Counted from the first letter of the stretch, positions 23,620 through 34,683 are shown. The stretch is DNA of 64,000 nucleotides from Exophiala sp. HKRS030 (GCA_023897205.1 JAHWDD010000005.1:4960001-5024000), one strand, 5' to 3'. Notes: generated from the sequence alone by a model not told the origin. Numbers and translations are program-made.

Positions 23620-24870
23620 ATGGTCCTCGAATTGCACATATGGGGTCCAGCATTTGGTCTGCCCTCCATTGACCCTCAATGTCTAGCTGCCGTCTGTTAC
23701 CTCAAACAAACCCTGCCCGACGATGCCTGGTCGTTAATACCTTCAAGCAATCCCAATATCTGTCCTCACGCTGAACTTCCTGCCTTACGCAATGACAAAA
23801 TTTGGGTTTCTGGTTTCGACGACATCGTGGTCTACCTCCGACAGACTTCCGGTGGTAAATGGTATCTCGACAACAACCTCAATGACACGCAGCAGGCCGA
23901 CCTCATTGCATTTTCATCCTTTATCCAATCTCGTGGTCAACCCTTTCTCGATCTGAGCCTCTACGTCAGCAGCGACAATTATTTGACATGTACCCGACAA
24001 GCCTTGGGTGATCTGTTGTCGTGGCCGGAAAGCTGGACAATCCCACATCTACTACGAGATCAGGCAAAGAGGAGGTCAGAACATCTGGGGTTGAGTAGTC
24101 TAGATGTCGACACTGCCCAAGAAGAGAAGACGGACGATCCTGGACTAGCCGCACACATTCCAAAATCCCTCAGAAGACCCAAGCTGACGGTCAGTTCATT
24201 GTTGGGTCGAAACGTCCAGAAAACTCGTTTCCGTCTTGACGCCGTGACTGCCGACTTTCTCGAGCCACTGGCAGATGCTCTAGGGGACAACAAATGGTTA
24301 CTTGGTGACAGTATCAGTAGTGTGGACTGCCTGGCCATCGGCTATTTGTCTTTACTACACTATCCCCAAGTCCCTCAGAGTTGGGCGAGAGATGCTCTAA
24401 GGACTAAATTCCCCAACCTCGGTCAATGGACCCAGCTGCAAGTCCCGAAAATCTTGGGACCTTCAATCAACATGTCTGTAATATTGAACCAGAACCTTGA
24501 TGCCACCTCTGCGAAATCCTGGCTGCCCTGGACTCTGCCTCATGACAAAAACGTCACGCAGGTTTTGCAATCCATTGCAGAAACGTGTATCAATGCGATC
24601 CCCGGCATAGGCTCCGTTCACAAAGTGTCGGAAATAGGTCACTTCTCCCACGGGAGCAAGGATCATTTCACGCAGAAGCATATGCAATTGACAAACCTTC
24701 ATAATCGTCGAACAATGTACATCAACACTCTCTCCAGTAGCATTGTGACTGCGGGAGCTTTTGGATGGTTATTCTGGCATGGTATGCTCGGGTGGCCTCA
24801 ACATGTATTCTATCGACCGTCGAATACCCGAAATTTTGGAGAGGCCGGCTCGATTCTCGGTTTGGTATGA
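23620..24870 (+). CDS. SAM37: Sam37/Tom37 metaxin-like subunit of the mitochondrial sorting and assembly machinery
   Basis: 416 aa in one exon. Family role: outer-membrane SAM complex subunit on the cytosolic face that helps insert beta-barrel proteins. I chose ATG 23620 because MVLELHIWGPAFGLPSIDPQ is the typical Tom37/metaxin start; the in-frame sequence upstream (to 23476) lies within the AGGTA-element promoter. A thioredoxin-like N-terminal half (CPHAELPALRNDKIWVSGFD, IVVYLRQTSGGKW) is followed by the GST-C-like part (WLLGDSISSVDCLAIGYLSL). Near the C-terminus there is a hydrophobic segment (SSSIVTAGAFGWLFWHGMLG), the likely membrane anchor. Confidence 0.88.
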   Translation: MVLELHIWGPAFGLPSIDPQCLAAVCYLKQTLPDDAWSLIPSSNPNICPHAELPALRNDKIWVSGFDDIVVYLRQTSGGKWYLDNNLNDTQQADLIAFSSFIQSRGQPFLDLSLYVSSDNYLTCTRQALGDLLSWPESWTIPHLLRDQAKRRSEHLGLSSLDVDTAQEEKTDDPGLAAHIPKSLRRPKLTVSSLLGRNVQKTRFRLDAVTADFLEPLADALGDNKWLLGDSISSVDCLAIGYLSLLHYPQVPQSWARDALRTKFPNLGQWTQLQVPKILGPSINMSVILNQNLDATSAKSWLPWTLPHDKNVTQVLQSIAETCINAIPGIGSVHKVSEIGHFSHGSKDHFTQKHMQLTNLHNRRTMYINTLSSSIVTAGAFGWLFWHGMLGWPQHVFYRPSNTRNFGEAGSILGLV

Positions 24871-25165
24871 ATTATGACTCTCTGGACCACAGAGGTTTGA
24901 ACATTATTGTCTGCCTTGTCAGACTTTTTGGGATGACTGCAGCACTGGGTTCACGGCCAGAGTACGAACCGCAGTCTCGAGCTAGTGGGTTCTACTGTAT
25001 AAATAACCAACAGAAATATCCTGCACAGCCAATCCGAAGACATTCACGCAATCGGCCAAAGCTCCGATAAATTGTGGGCGGTCCATTGTGCTACGGCCTT
25101 CCGATGATCGTGTCAGGCATGTATGAGCCAACGAGAAGCCACTGATATGGGAAAAAGAATTGAGG

Positions 25166-25178
25166 ACCTTAAAAAGGT
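25166..25178. promoter_or_regulatory. ACCTTAAAAAGGT inverted repeat
   Basis: Inverted repeat with the same ACCTT/AAGGT arms as the yeast Zap1 zinc-responsive element but with a 3-nt instead of 1-nt spacer, about 1.06 kb before the ZIP gene start. Speculative. Confidence 0.2.
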
Positions 25179-25558
25179 ATTGCCAAGCTTTTTCAGCCTT
25201 GCGGGCCATCGCGACATGGGTCCTTGCTCCGGCCAAGTTGCGCCCAGAGCCTTGCGCGGTCCTTGTTGTGAGATATTTCTGGACATTCGATTCTTTGATA
25301 CTCCAAATGCAGGGCCACTTGGTTATAGGGAGACATCCAACAGATTCAATCTGTGTATGGTGTATTATGACTATTTTGCCAGAGCGTTGACTTGAATGTT
25401 GTCATTGCTGTGGAACTCGAAGGCATGTCAAGGCCACACGCTGTAGCCGTAGGTCGGCTCGATCCATCGACTAGCCAATGACAGCATCGGCGTTAGTGGC
25501 AGCCTCGAAACTTGGACGCATTTTGATTGGACGATAGAGCAATAATGCACTCCTCTCA

Positions 25559-25569
25559 ACTTTTAAGGT
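25559..25569. promoter_or_regulatory. Zinc-responsive-element-like ACTTTTAAGGT
   Basis: Differs by one base from the yeast Zap1 consensus ACCTTNAAGGT and lies about 670 bp upstream of the zinc transporter. The target gene makes the match interesting, but distance and mismatch keep the confidence low. Confidence 0.3.
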
Positions 25570-26236
25570 CCTCATATTTTGGATCATTGATGCTGTAACA
25601 CTTCCGCTCGACCCCTACCTCAGCACCCAGTCCAAACACGTTGTTGGCACGACGCATCAACTACAGACGAGCACCTTCTACCTAGTAATCAGACCTGCCA
25701 GTAGGGGTTGACTGGCTCTGCGTGCTGACTACGACGGTGGGTCACGCAAGCAACATGTGGTCGACGTCAATCACTGTCGATGGATGGTTCAGCCTTCAAT
25801 CATCGTTTCCTCCACGGCCTTGACTCCTGCTGTATTCCTTACATCTCATCTTTCTTCCTTGCCCAATAAGTAAGTGTGACTGGATCCCCTTGACCCTTCG
25901 GCCACGCGGAGCATAGACCTTTTCTCTCTTAAACCTTGTCTCTGAGTCTCATCCCACTCACATGGTGAAAAAGGTTACTCATTCACTTATACACTCAATC
26001 ACACAGAGAAAGTTTTCCCTTTGCTCCCACCCTAAACTACTAAGGATCTAAGGTCCTCGCTCTGAAGATTTGACAAGCTTCACTCAAATAGAGCAAGCTT
26101 TTCCTTCTCTAAAACTCCGTCTGATCCATACATTCATGAGATTCTTTTTCTTCGCCGGTACACAATCCTAGGCTCGCTCCTAACACAAGATTTCCTCGAA
26201 GACCATCAACTCACAGCTACCGCCTACTCCCTCATC

Positions 26237-27358
26237 ATGGCGCAACTAGAAACTCTTGTACATCTTCTTACTCGACAAGAGGAGAGTGCAGACGCGACTC
26301 CCACGTGCGCGACCGGCAATGAATACGACGGCCGCTTGGGCTTGCGAATCGCTGCCATTTTCATCATCTGGGTCACTTCCTCCTTGGGCGCCGTCTTTCC
26401 CGTCTTTGCCAACAGACACAAGGGGTTGCGCATTCCGGACTGGGTCTTCTTCATCTGCAAGTACTTTGGATCCGGCGTCATCCTTGCAACTGCCTTCATC
26501 CATCTGCTTGGTCCTGCCGAAGAGGCTCTCACAAACGAATGTCTTACCGGGCCCATAACGGACTACTCATGGGTGGAGGGAATCATTCTCATGACCATCT
26601 TCGTACTGTTCTTCATCGAGCTCATGGTGACGAGATATGGCAATTTCGGTGATGGCCATAACCATGACTCCCACGACCATACAACGAAAGACACGGAGCT
26701 GTCTTCCACAACCGGGATTAAGCCATACAAAGACAGTCCCACAGATGCTCCCGAACCCCTAAATGACGAAAGACGAAACACACATATTCCCGGACAAGAT
26801 CATCTCGGACATTCTCAAGAACATAGTGATATCGAAGAAGCCAAGAATGCCTTCAGTTTTGAAGATTACAAGGCTCAAATGACTGCCATCTTTGTTCTGG
26901 AATTCGGCATCATCTTCCACAGTGTCTTCATCGGACTCACCTTGGCAGTCGCTGGCGACGAGTTCACAACTCTTTTCATTGTTCTGATCTTCCATCAAAC
27001 CTTTGAAGGTCTTGGTCTTGGCTCGCGACTGGCTGTTACACCGTGGCCCAAACGTCGTGGATGGACCCCATATGTCCTCGGCTTGGCCTACGGTCTCAGT
27101 ACGCCTATCGCTATTGCTATCGGCTTAGGAGTAAGACATACCTACCCACCAGAATCTCAGACTACTCTCATTGTCAATGGCATCTTCGATTCGATATCCG
27201 CAGGTATCTTAATATACACTGGACTGGTGGAACTCATGGCGCATGAATTCATGTTCAGTCGATCGATGCAACGGGCGCACATTAGAACTGTGTTGTTTGC
27301 ATTCCTCATGATGTGCCTTGGTGCCGGATTGATGGCGTTGCTCGGCAAATGGGCTTAG
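26237..27358 (+). CDS. ZIP-family zinc transporter, Zrt1/Zrt2-like
   Basis: 373 aa in one exon. ZIP proteins carry Zn2+ into the cytosol; this one resembles plasma-membrane Zrt1/Zrt2. Eight membrane segments can be read, starting with LRIAAIFIIWVTSSLGAVFP. The variable loop after the third segment has the histidine-rich metal motif DGHNHDSHDH. The signature intramembrane metal residues are in GIIFHSVFIGLTLA (segment 4) and LIFHQTFEGLGLGSRLA (segment 5). The C-terminus ends in FLMMCLGAGLMALLGKWA, typical of the family. Start at ATG 26237 (MAQLETLVHLL). Zinc-dependent transcription is likely by analogy; candidate elements lie upstream. Confidence 0.95.
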   Translation: MAQLETLVHLLTRQEESADATPTCATGNEYDGRLGLRIAAIFIIWVTSSLGAVFPVFANRHKGLRIPDWVFFICKYFGSGVILATAFIHLLGPAEEALTNECLTGPITDYSWVEGIILMTIFVLFFIELMVTRYGNFGDGHNHDSHDHTTKDTELSSTTGIKPYKDSPTDAPEPLNDERRNTHIPGQDHLGHSQEHSDIEEAKNAFSFEDYKAQMTAIFVLEFGIIFHSVFIGLTLAVAGDEFTTLFIVLIFHQTFEGLGLGSRLAVTPWPKRRGWTPYVLGLAYGLSTPIAIAIGLGVRHTYPPESQTTLIVNGIFDSISAGILIYTGLVELMAHEFMFSRSMQRAHIRTVLFAFLMMCLGAGLMALLGKWA

Positions 27359-27441
27359 ATGGCCAGCCTTTTAGATTGGCTCCGAAACAAATTTAGACCA
27401 GCACAATGAATTTCGTCACTCCACAAAATAGGGCAGGCAAA

Positions 27442-27469
27442 GGTTCACGGTTCACTGTTCACGGTTCAC
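27442..27469. repeat. Heptanucleotide tandem repeat, GGTTCAC x4
   Basis: Four consecutive copies of GGTTCAC, the third with TG in place of GG. Confidence 0.85.
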
Positions 27470-27920
27470 AATTCTTAGTACAGTTCAAGGCATGGTACTG
27501 GCGAAAAATGGTCAACTGATATATATCAACGGCGATGGTTTTGCCGCAGCATTTTTATTGTGTGCACCACATATGGGCAGGTTTTGCATTGTAATTGAGA
27601 GGCAAGACTTCGTGAATCGGCTTTACGGCCAACACGTTACAACCTCAACGAAAATTTCCTTTCTCCATGTTTAATAAAACAATTACAAACAAAAGACTTT
27701 ACCAATGTTTAGACTCACCAGTCTGAGTACAATAGAGCTAGCTCTCCATACCCATACCCGTGTCATGTCATCAAGTACACGATTTTGCTTTTCCATTTCC
27801 TACTGCGCTCATTGTCCGTGTCCGTGTCCGTCTCGAGTCTCGACATACAAGCTCTCACGACAGCAGAGGGCAGACAGCAGATACCAGGGTACTATAATAC
27901 TGCGTAGAACGAACGGAATG

Positions 27921-27940
27921 CAACATTCAACATTCAACAT
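27921..27940. repeat. Heptanucleotide tandem repeat, CAACATT x2.8
   Basis: Two perfect and one partial copy of CAACATT. Confidence 0.7.
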
Positions 27941-28199
27941 CAACAGTAGTAGCATAGGACATCTTTGTAATGAGGTCAAAACTTGACTTGGGATTGAATT
28001 CGTGATATACTGTACTTTTTTGGGGGTGGTTTGAATGCAACATATTTTTTTTCCCATGCCAGCCAACAAGAAAAAATCGTCACTTTTGTCCGTTTCCCCC
28101 GTCCCTTCCCTTGCTTTTTATATACATGGAAAAAACAAAGACAAGCCATCGACTCAATACAAATCGGGAAAAACGTATTATCATGGTCAAACAAACGAC

Positions 28200-29221
28200 T
28201 CATGACCTCTCTCCAGCCATGATGCCGAATAACCTCACGTTGTCGACTTTGCACGGCTTGGACGGGTTCGACGACGGATCACAGCCCAGGTCGTGGTGCA
28301 TGATGTCGCTCTCGCTGCCCTCTATGGGTGCCAGGCCGCGCATGCTCGCGATGATCAGCGCCGCCTCCTCGCATGGGGTACTGTTGGGACTCGAGCGCGA
28401 GTGAGATCGTGGGTCACATCCAGATCCAGATGATCCTGAATGCGCGGTATATGCAGCGTTGTAGGACTGCGATGGGAACTCGGATTGGGCTATGCCAATG
28501 ACTGCGTTTTGGTTCGGTCGCCACGAATCGCTGTGGTTGACGTTGTGGTACGATGACTGGCTCGTGGAGTCTTCGTATGTGACGGGCGTCGTTGCTGTCG
28601 ATAGCAGGATGGATGCGGCTTCTTGCTCGTCGAATGTTGACGATACGAATGACATTTTCCTACGTTTGCGGTCGTGAAGATCCTTGTATACCTGTTCGTC
28701 CGGCGGCGAGGGATACTGGTTAGACTCGTCGGCGGCAGCAGCAACGTCAAGTACGAGGTCTCGTTTAATGTGCTGCTGCTGTCTCCGCTTTTGGCTGGGG
28801 CAATGCCCTCATTGCTGTTGCTGTTGGTGGCAATCGTACCGCTGCCATGAATGGGTACAACAGGCGGCTGGCGACTCGTCCGAGAGGGTGCATGTTGCCA
28901 TACAACACTGCCGCCGTCACCAAGGGCCTTGACACCTTCGACCTGGCCCTCATCGCTTAGAATCTCAACGATGCCCTGTCGCGTAAGTGCGTCCTCGAGA
29001 CAACGGACATGCTCCCTCAGCACGGTCAACTCGTCCTTCAACATGCGGTTCTCGTCGGCGACCTGACGCGCGGCATTCTGCACCTCGGACGTCGCGTGCA
29101 CACCACGCTGCTCGTACTCGCGGATCTTGCCCTCCAAGCTCGTGATGTATTCCTGCTTGCGAGCCCGCGACGCCCGCTGGTTGAGCGTGTTGCGGTTCGG
29201 CGTTTCCGACAGTAGAGGCAT
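28200..29221 (-). CDS. Fungal bZIP transcription factor, frame interrupted
   Basis: The N-terminal frame from ATG 29221 (MPLLSETPNRNTLNQRAS) holds the basic region NTLNQRASRARKQEYI and a leucine-zipper-like heptad region (LEGKIREYEQRG through LREHVRCLEDAL). The C-terminal frame (KRRQQQHIKRDL, YPSPPDEQVYKDLHDRKRRK, then MSFVSSTFDEQEAA) ends with the fungal bZIP tail CEEAALIIASMRG...CDPSSNPSKPCKVDNVRLF. The two frames differ by one base. Adding one C to the CCCC run (plus-strand GGGG 28797-28800) joins them as GIAPSQKRRQQQ, giving 340 aa. An intron from a GTATGG donor to an AAAAG acceptor would also join them. Further 5' exons are possible, since the frame stays open 52 codons upstream without an ATG. 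Target genes are unknown. Confidence 0.78.
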
Positions 29222-30733
29222 TGAGTATGGAAACGATTCCGTCGCCGATGGAGAAGAGGGAGTCAGTATTGCGGTTCTTGTGGTGAGGACGCAGCTTGCG
29301 AGCTGTTTAGGTGTCGATGCGCACAAAAGACTGATGTGGGAGGATCCGGTTTGCAAGTAGCGGAGATCACAATACAAGAGCTGTAGCTGGGAGAGTAGTC
29401 TGCGTTGAGGGAAGGCTTGAAAGGCTGAGTTACACGACTCACATACAGTTGGTGGAGTGTTCTATCAGTGTTCGAGGAGAAGCTGTTGGTGGGAGTGTCA
29501 GGGTGACATTTGAGAACAGCAGCAGTTGGAGGTGCGGGAAAGCAGAAAATTGAAAAAAATCGGTGTCTGGCGATGACATTGCTCATCTCTGATTGGCCGT
29601 TGGATGTGTCACCACATTGGTGCAATTGGTCCAGATCGCACAAGGCTGAGTTGTCAGCCTCGACCTCTACCATTGACCTCTGGTGGATGTCTATTGCTAC
29701 AGCTCCTGCACATTCTTGAGAATCAAGATCGAAGCTTAAAAATGATACTTTATGCTTCATGGTCCCAATATTGTATTTAAAGGATCTTCACCGCCTTTAG
29801 ACCAAGGTTCTTACATGATGTATTCCAGCACCAGCTTTTGTTTTGGGATGACTTGTGCTACCAGCCTACCTAGAAGATCGGGTCTTGAGAACAAGATATG
29901 CAAATTCTCATGTAGGCCCCGAACTGAGTTTTATCGTAGAACAGTTGTTCTGGCCTAAGTATATTGAGGTAGAACCATGCCCTTCCAAGTCCCGCTCGAC
30001 CGTTCGCATCTTGAGCTTTTCACAGATTTCCTCGTCGTTGGGCTATTGGAGTAATGATCCAGGTTGATATACCAGATCTTGTTATTTGCATGCGATCCAA
30101 CCAAGACTGAACTATTCAACTTCCCACGAAGTAGTACCATTGCCACCTTAAGGCCCTTCTATTGCCTCACGCAAGTCGCACCTTAAATTCCTTGGTTGAG
30201 CGCTCCCAATAAAGAGAAAATCAAATGTAACTCCTTTGGACCGAGACAGGCGGTGGTCGAGATGAATATTGGCCCATACAAGTCCTTTCGAGGTCAAATA
30301 TCACCCCCAAGCTCTCAAATCTTGAAAAAAGACTCATGATACCCCAGAACCGGACCGAGATCATCGGCCGGATAAGCAAGTATCCAGCCTTCAACTTACC
30401 CTGCTGAGGCAGGAAAGAGGACCCTGTTTCGTCTGAAGACCTAATACGCTAATGGCATGCAACCTGAAGACATCTCTCGAGAAAGCTTTGCGGCAGGTAA
30501 GACTCGTATTCTTGAAGGATGCCAGGGTGGTAAACAGAGACGATTGTTGACTAAACAGTCATTACGTATACTGCATTCACGTGACCGGCATTTCCAATCC
30601 CGCTAGGTCAAGACATTCTAATCAAGTTTCAAGGTTGGAATTGGTATACTTGGACTAGACTGACTTCGAACTCGAATACATCACGCAGGCGAATCTATAT
30701 CCCGACTCAAAACCAGGTTCTGATACACCGACG
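29222..30733. other. Divergent promoter region, bZIP (-) / tautomerase (+)
   Basis: 1.5 kb. Part of it next to 29221 may be an additional 5' exon or long leader of the bZIP gene. Otherwise nothing recognised. Confidence 0.5.
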
Positions 30734-31308
30734 ATGCCACTCTACGACGTAGAACACTTCGACCCACTGTCGGAAGAACAACAAGCAGCCTTGGCCGTGG
30801 CATTTACGAATCTCCACGCAAGCCGCTTCAAGACGCCAAAGTTCTTCGTCAATGTCCGCTACACAGACGTCAGCGGACAAGTTGTGTATCGCGGCGGCAA
30901 GAAAGTACAGTACAATAGGGTGATCCTGAGGACGAGGGTTGGCGAGCAACGGTCCAAAGATTTATACGATGACCACTGTCGGGATATAATCAATATTTGG
31001 GCGGATGTAGTTGGCGAGGGTCAAAATAGAGGTTTGCGGACGGTCTGGGTGCTAGGGGCCTTAACCACAGCTGTTGAATGTGGGATTGCTAGACCGAAGG
31101 TAAATTTCATCTCTTCACTCACTGTTAGCCCCGTCACTTGTTGCTTGGAATCCCAATACGGGGCGTTTTTGACTGACTTTTGAATCATGGTAAAAAGGTC
31201 GGTGAAGAAGCACAATGGTTACAAGGGAATATTGAAGAATTCAGGAAGTTGGCGGAGGAAGGAGATACAGATTTCGTGGAATTGTTACAGGAAATTGAGC
31301 ACACTTAA
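30734..31308 (+). CDS. Tautomerase-superfamily protein, cis-CaaD-like
   Basis: Exons 30734-31099 and 31198-31308; the intron is GTAAAT...AAAAAG (98 nt) with a GACTGAC branch sequence. 158 aa. The mature protein starts with proline (MPLYDVEHFDPLSEEQQAAL): in this superfamily Pro-1, exposed after Met removal, is the catalytic base or acid. Other family features are FFVNVRYTDVSGQVVYRGGK, RVGEQRSKDLYDDHC and the closing EEAQWLQGNIEEFRKLAEEG. The named member, cis-3-chloroacrylic acid dehalogenase, is bacterial; the fungal relatives have no established substrate. A small-molecule keto-enol isomerase or hydratase is the safe description. Methionine removal, needed for activity, is the job of MetAP enzymes such as the one at 56266-57597. 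Confidence 0.88.
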
Positions 31309-31752
31309 TAATGTACAAGCAAGTCAGATTTGAGCAGAGAACCGAGTTCAGACACGGCATCGACGTAAAAGTATGGGCGTACTTGGATTGGGACTGTGAA
31401 CCTCTGATCTAAGTAAGTATGTCCTGAGTATGAAGTGTCCGTAAGCTCGTTCAATGATGCTGATTGCTAGCTAGAATTTGCGTACCCAAAAATAGCTGAT
31501 TGTCATATTAGCATAGTATTGCAAGAAGTGAAAATCGACTTGGCCAGCCAAATCGCTCGCTGCTCTGTACGCATGCTTCGTCGTCAAGGTTGAAGTAGAG
31601 GAATTCTTGATAGTGTTTGACCCCAAGATGATGATTGCCCGAATCCGACCACTGTCGTCCCACGCGCTTTTGATGTCATCAAGTCATGCCAAAGTACATA
31701 TGTTTGATATCTTAGCCTGGTGTTTGTACAATTCTGATCAGTGTAGGACGAA
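31309..31752. other. Convergent intergenic region
   Basis: 3' flanks of the tautomerase and YTH genes, A/T-rich. Nothing recognised. Confidence 0.6.
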
Positions 31753-33792
31753 TTAATAGGGCCTGCCATAGCCTCCTCCTGAGGCTGACCCATGAGGAGG
31801 CATGTAACCACCAAAGCCCGACTGAGGCTGTGGATGTTGTCGTGCACCGGTAGGTACAGGGTTCCCGACTTGTGGTCGATGAAACATGCTGGTCAGCCGG
31901 CGACCAATGCTTGGTTCAATTTCAGTGCCATCCCGAGCAATTTTGACCTCCCTGTTGGCATTCCAAGAGTTTCGTAAACCTCTTGTTCGATAGAAAGGTA
32001 GCCGATCGGTGGACATCCATTTGATTTTAAATGGCTTGCCGAATGTTTGTGGTACTCCTGGACTTGTATTTACTGATTCGTCGTTTTCTCCTGAAAGATT
32101 CTCCCCATCTTCTTCTAGTACCTCCTGATCCAAAGCCTCCCAAAATATGGTACCTCTCGCAGAATCGTCTATAATTCGGCCACGTGGTGCTGTTGACGTA
32201 GGGGAGTCAGGATTGTCAAAGGTAGATCCGACGGACTTGGGCTGGGGCTTCTGGTCTTGGTTGGTAGTCAATGTCTGCGGCTGACTCGTCGTCAATGGCA
32301 GATTCCATTCTTGCGTAGCCAAAGTACTCTCCAGATTTATTGGCAGAAAAGATGAGATAAACGTTTTCAGCAGCCTGCTCAATGTCAGCACAGCAATTTG
32401 CAGTCGAAAACAGGAGGCTAACTTACCTTGTAGGCAGAATTGAGCGCAGCTTCATTATGAGCTTGTGTCGCCCAAATGCCACTTTGTACGCTGCGCTCCA
32501 AATCTTCTGTTGTCAAGCTCTTGACGACGAAAAACTTGTCTTTGACTTTCTCGACCACTTCAGGCTCTGGCAAAGGATCTTGAACACCATCCACTAGCGG
32601 AGACGCCTCGCCATCGACAGAGTCTCCATCTTCTTGAATTTCAGTGGAGTCACCACCAGGTTTGCCCGTTGATGGCGTATTCCGTGTTTGGCTACCTCGC
32701 CGTAGTCGGCAAACTAGTCGTACGCCTTGAAACCGAGAATCGTGGAAACGTGTCATGGCTTCTGCACAACTGGCCTCTGATTTGTAGTTTACAAAAGCAC
32801 AATTGCTCTTCGATATCAAAAACGCGCTTTCAATATCATTGGTCGCCTCTTTAGAAAAATGATCTTTCAGGTCAATGATGTTTGTGGACGGTGGAAGATT
32901 TCCGACCCATAAAGCGTGTCCCGATTGTCGAGGTTTTCGTGGAGGCCCTCGAAGGGCAGAAGTTTGCGAGGAGGAAGTCGAACTCGGTCGCTTCGCTACT
33001 CATCATGTCAGCGGGATGCACGAATCCAAATAATCGTTAGCTTACCGTTCATATTTTGTGGATTGTAGCTGTTATGCGGCTGTGCCTGTGTCAAACCACT
33101 ATCAACACGCAACTGTGGCAACGGGTATGTACCCATTGGGCGATTGACATATGCGCCTGCATATTGGGAGGCATTTTGTGGATGGGGAAAGTGACCTGGT
33201 AATAAGTGTTGATGTGACATCGAGGTGTTTGAAACCTGATGCATAGATTGGTGCATCATTATGGATTGGTTTGGCAAATCCTGAGTTCTGGATGGACTAT
33301 TCATATAGGTTGGGTACGTGTGATGTTGATGTCTTGGTTGGTTGTTTTGTATGTACTGAGGATATTGTGGCGTAAAGGACTGGTTATAAGTATTCGGCGA
33401 CTGTGTCGCAAAGTGAGGGCCCTGCTGATACTGGTACATCATTGCTTGACCAGGCGCTCCGGGCGTGTTGAATTGTTGCGGGAAAGATTGAGGATGCTGT
33501 TGGTATGATCTCATTTGATAGTCTGATAACGCAGCCCCATGTTCGACATGTCAAAAGAGCCTTGAGGTGGATAGCCTGGCATTCCGTACTGCTGTCGAGG
33601 ATAACCTTCGAATTCCATCGCCTGATGATATGCTATGTCCAAATTCCCATCTGGCAGACGGTCCTGTGGACGAAAGTCTACACAGGTCAGCACAAATGGC
33701 ATTGAAGTGTTGTAGGGCCGCATACCTGGGATCCTGGAAGCGTCGCCATCGCTCGTCGGCTCCGTGGTGGGCTCTGAAGGTTTGTCGCCCAT
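31753..33792 (-). CDS. RRM + YTH domain RNA-binding protein (m6A reader)
   Basis: Exons in gene order: 33792-33726, 33677-33046, 32998-32427 and 32374-31753. Introns are 48, 47 and 52 nt with clear donors (GTATGC, GTAAGC, GTAAGT). A Gln/Pro/Met-rich low-complexity N-terminus is followed by an RRM (ALWVGNLPPSTNIIDLKDHF through NCAFVNYKSEASCAEAMTRF). The YTH domain comes next: DKFFVVKSLTTEDLERSVQ, GIWATQAHNEAALN, NVYLIFSANKSGEYFGYAR and KIKWMSTDRLPFYRTRGLRN with NREVKIARDGTEIEP. The tryptophans of GIWAT and IKWMS correspond to the m6A-binding cage. The frame breaks twice: one base is missing at the G run (plus-strand CCCC 33535-33538; an added base gives SNMGAALSDYQM), and near 32232 there is one extra base or an unusual 43-nt intron (GTCGGA...CAACAG, 32190-32232). 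Likely acts on methylated mRNA. Confidence 0.85.
33678..33725 (-). other. 48-nt intron of the YTH gene, open in frame
   Basis: The donor GTATGC, branch sequence TGCTGACC and acceptor TGTAG make this a good intron, yet its length is a multiple of three and it has no in-frame stop. Retention would insert 16 residues instead of breaking the protein, so two isoforms are possible. Confidence 0.6.
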
Positions 33793-34655
33793 CGTAGATA
33801 CTTCAAGAATGACGGGAAGGGTGTAAAAGTGCTGTACCCAGAAAACAGCCATGAGTCAGCCTACGAGAACGAGAAAAGTGAACGAAATCCAGAAGACGTA
33901 CATTTATTAAAGTTTAGGGATCCTTGCGGCAAACCCAGCCTCACCAGGAAGCGAGAGTAGGCTGAGCGCGGAAACACAGATATCCGAATGGTCTCCAATA
34001 TCTTCTGAAGAGGAAAGAGATGATAAGCAAACATACGTCTTCGCGCGGCCGAAATCTGAATAGGAAATGAAACCAGTTACATCAAGACCAAATATGGAAG
34101 CGAAGTTCGCTGACAAGGGTGCGCTCGATCTTTAGAACACCAGTTGAGGAAGGAAGTTCGTCAAGCTTATGCCAGTGACCAGATTTCCAGCAACGATTGG
34201 CTCGTTTGAGGAACTAGAGAAACCAGATCCGAGAAAATAAACGATGAGAAGCCATTGAAGTACTGTAGCTTTCTTGTGACTGGTAGTGTCATTGAAATAC
34301 CGAGAGTCGATGGTGTCAAGGAACACAACGAGTGAGGTTTGAGGGCTGAATGTGAAAAGAAGTGCCTCAGGCTTCCTGGTGGCGAAAAAACCCAGGAAAC
34401 CGTACGGTCGGTTGGTCGATATGGCTCCAGTGAGTTATGAATAGACAAATGGACAATCTGTGGAGCTTGGAAGTTCTTTCGTTCAGTCGAGGCTCGGAAG
34501 GGGCGACGAATTCAGGGGAGTCCTGGGTATCGACTGATCGACAGAAGACAAAAAACGAGTTGTGTGCTAGCAAATTTTGCAAGCTGGCTGTCTATAACCA
34601 GAGGAGACGGCGCCTTCCCTGTCCAGATCAAGGGTAGGTCAAGCCACGAGAGAGC

Positions 34656-34683
34656 AACAATTATTGGATAACAATTATTGGAT
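34656..34683. repeat. 14-bp tandem duplication
   Basis: Two perfect adjacent copies of AACAATTATTGGAT. Confidence 0.85.

Larger units (their letters stand above)
24871..26236. other. Intergenic, upstream region of the ZIP transporter
   Basis: 1.37 kb between two plus-strand genes. The last 400 bp are C/T-rich leader-like sequence with repeated CTCACTC/CTTCTCT. Two AAGGT-palindrome candidates for zinc control are listed separately. No gene seen. Confidence 0.55.
27359..28199. other. Convergent intergenic region with short repeats
   Basis: 3' flanks of the ZIP gene and the bZIP gene. It contains two period-7 repeats and a TGTCCG hexamer run (about 27814-27833). No gene seen. Confidence 0.6.
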
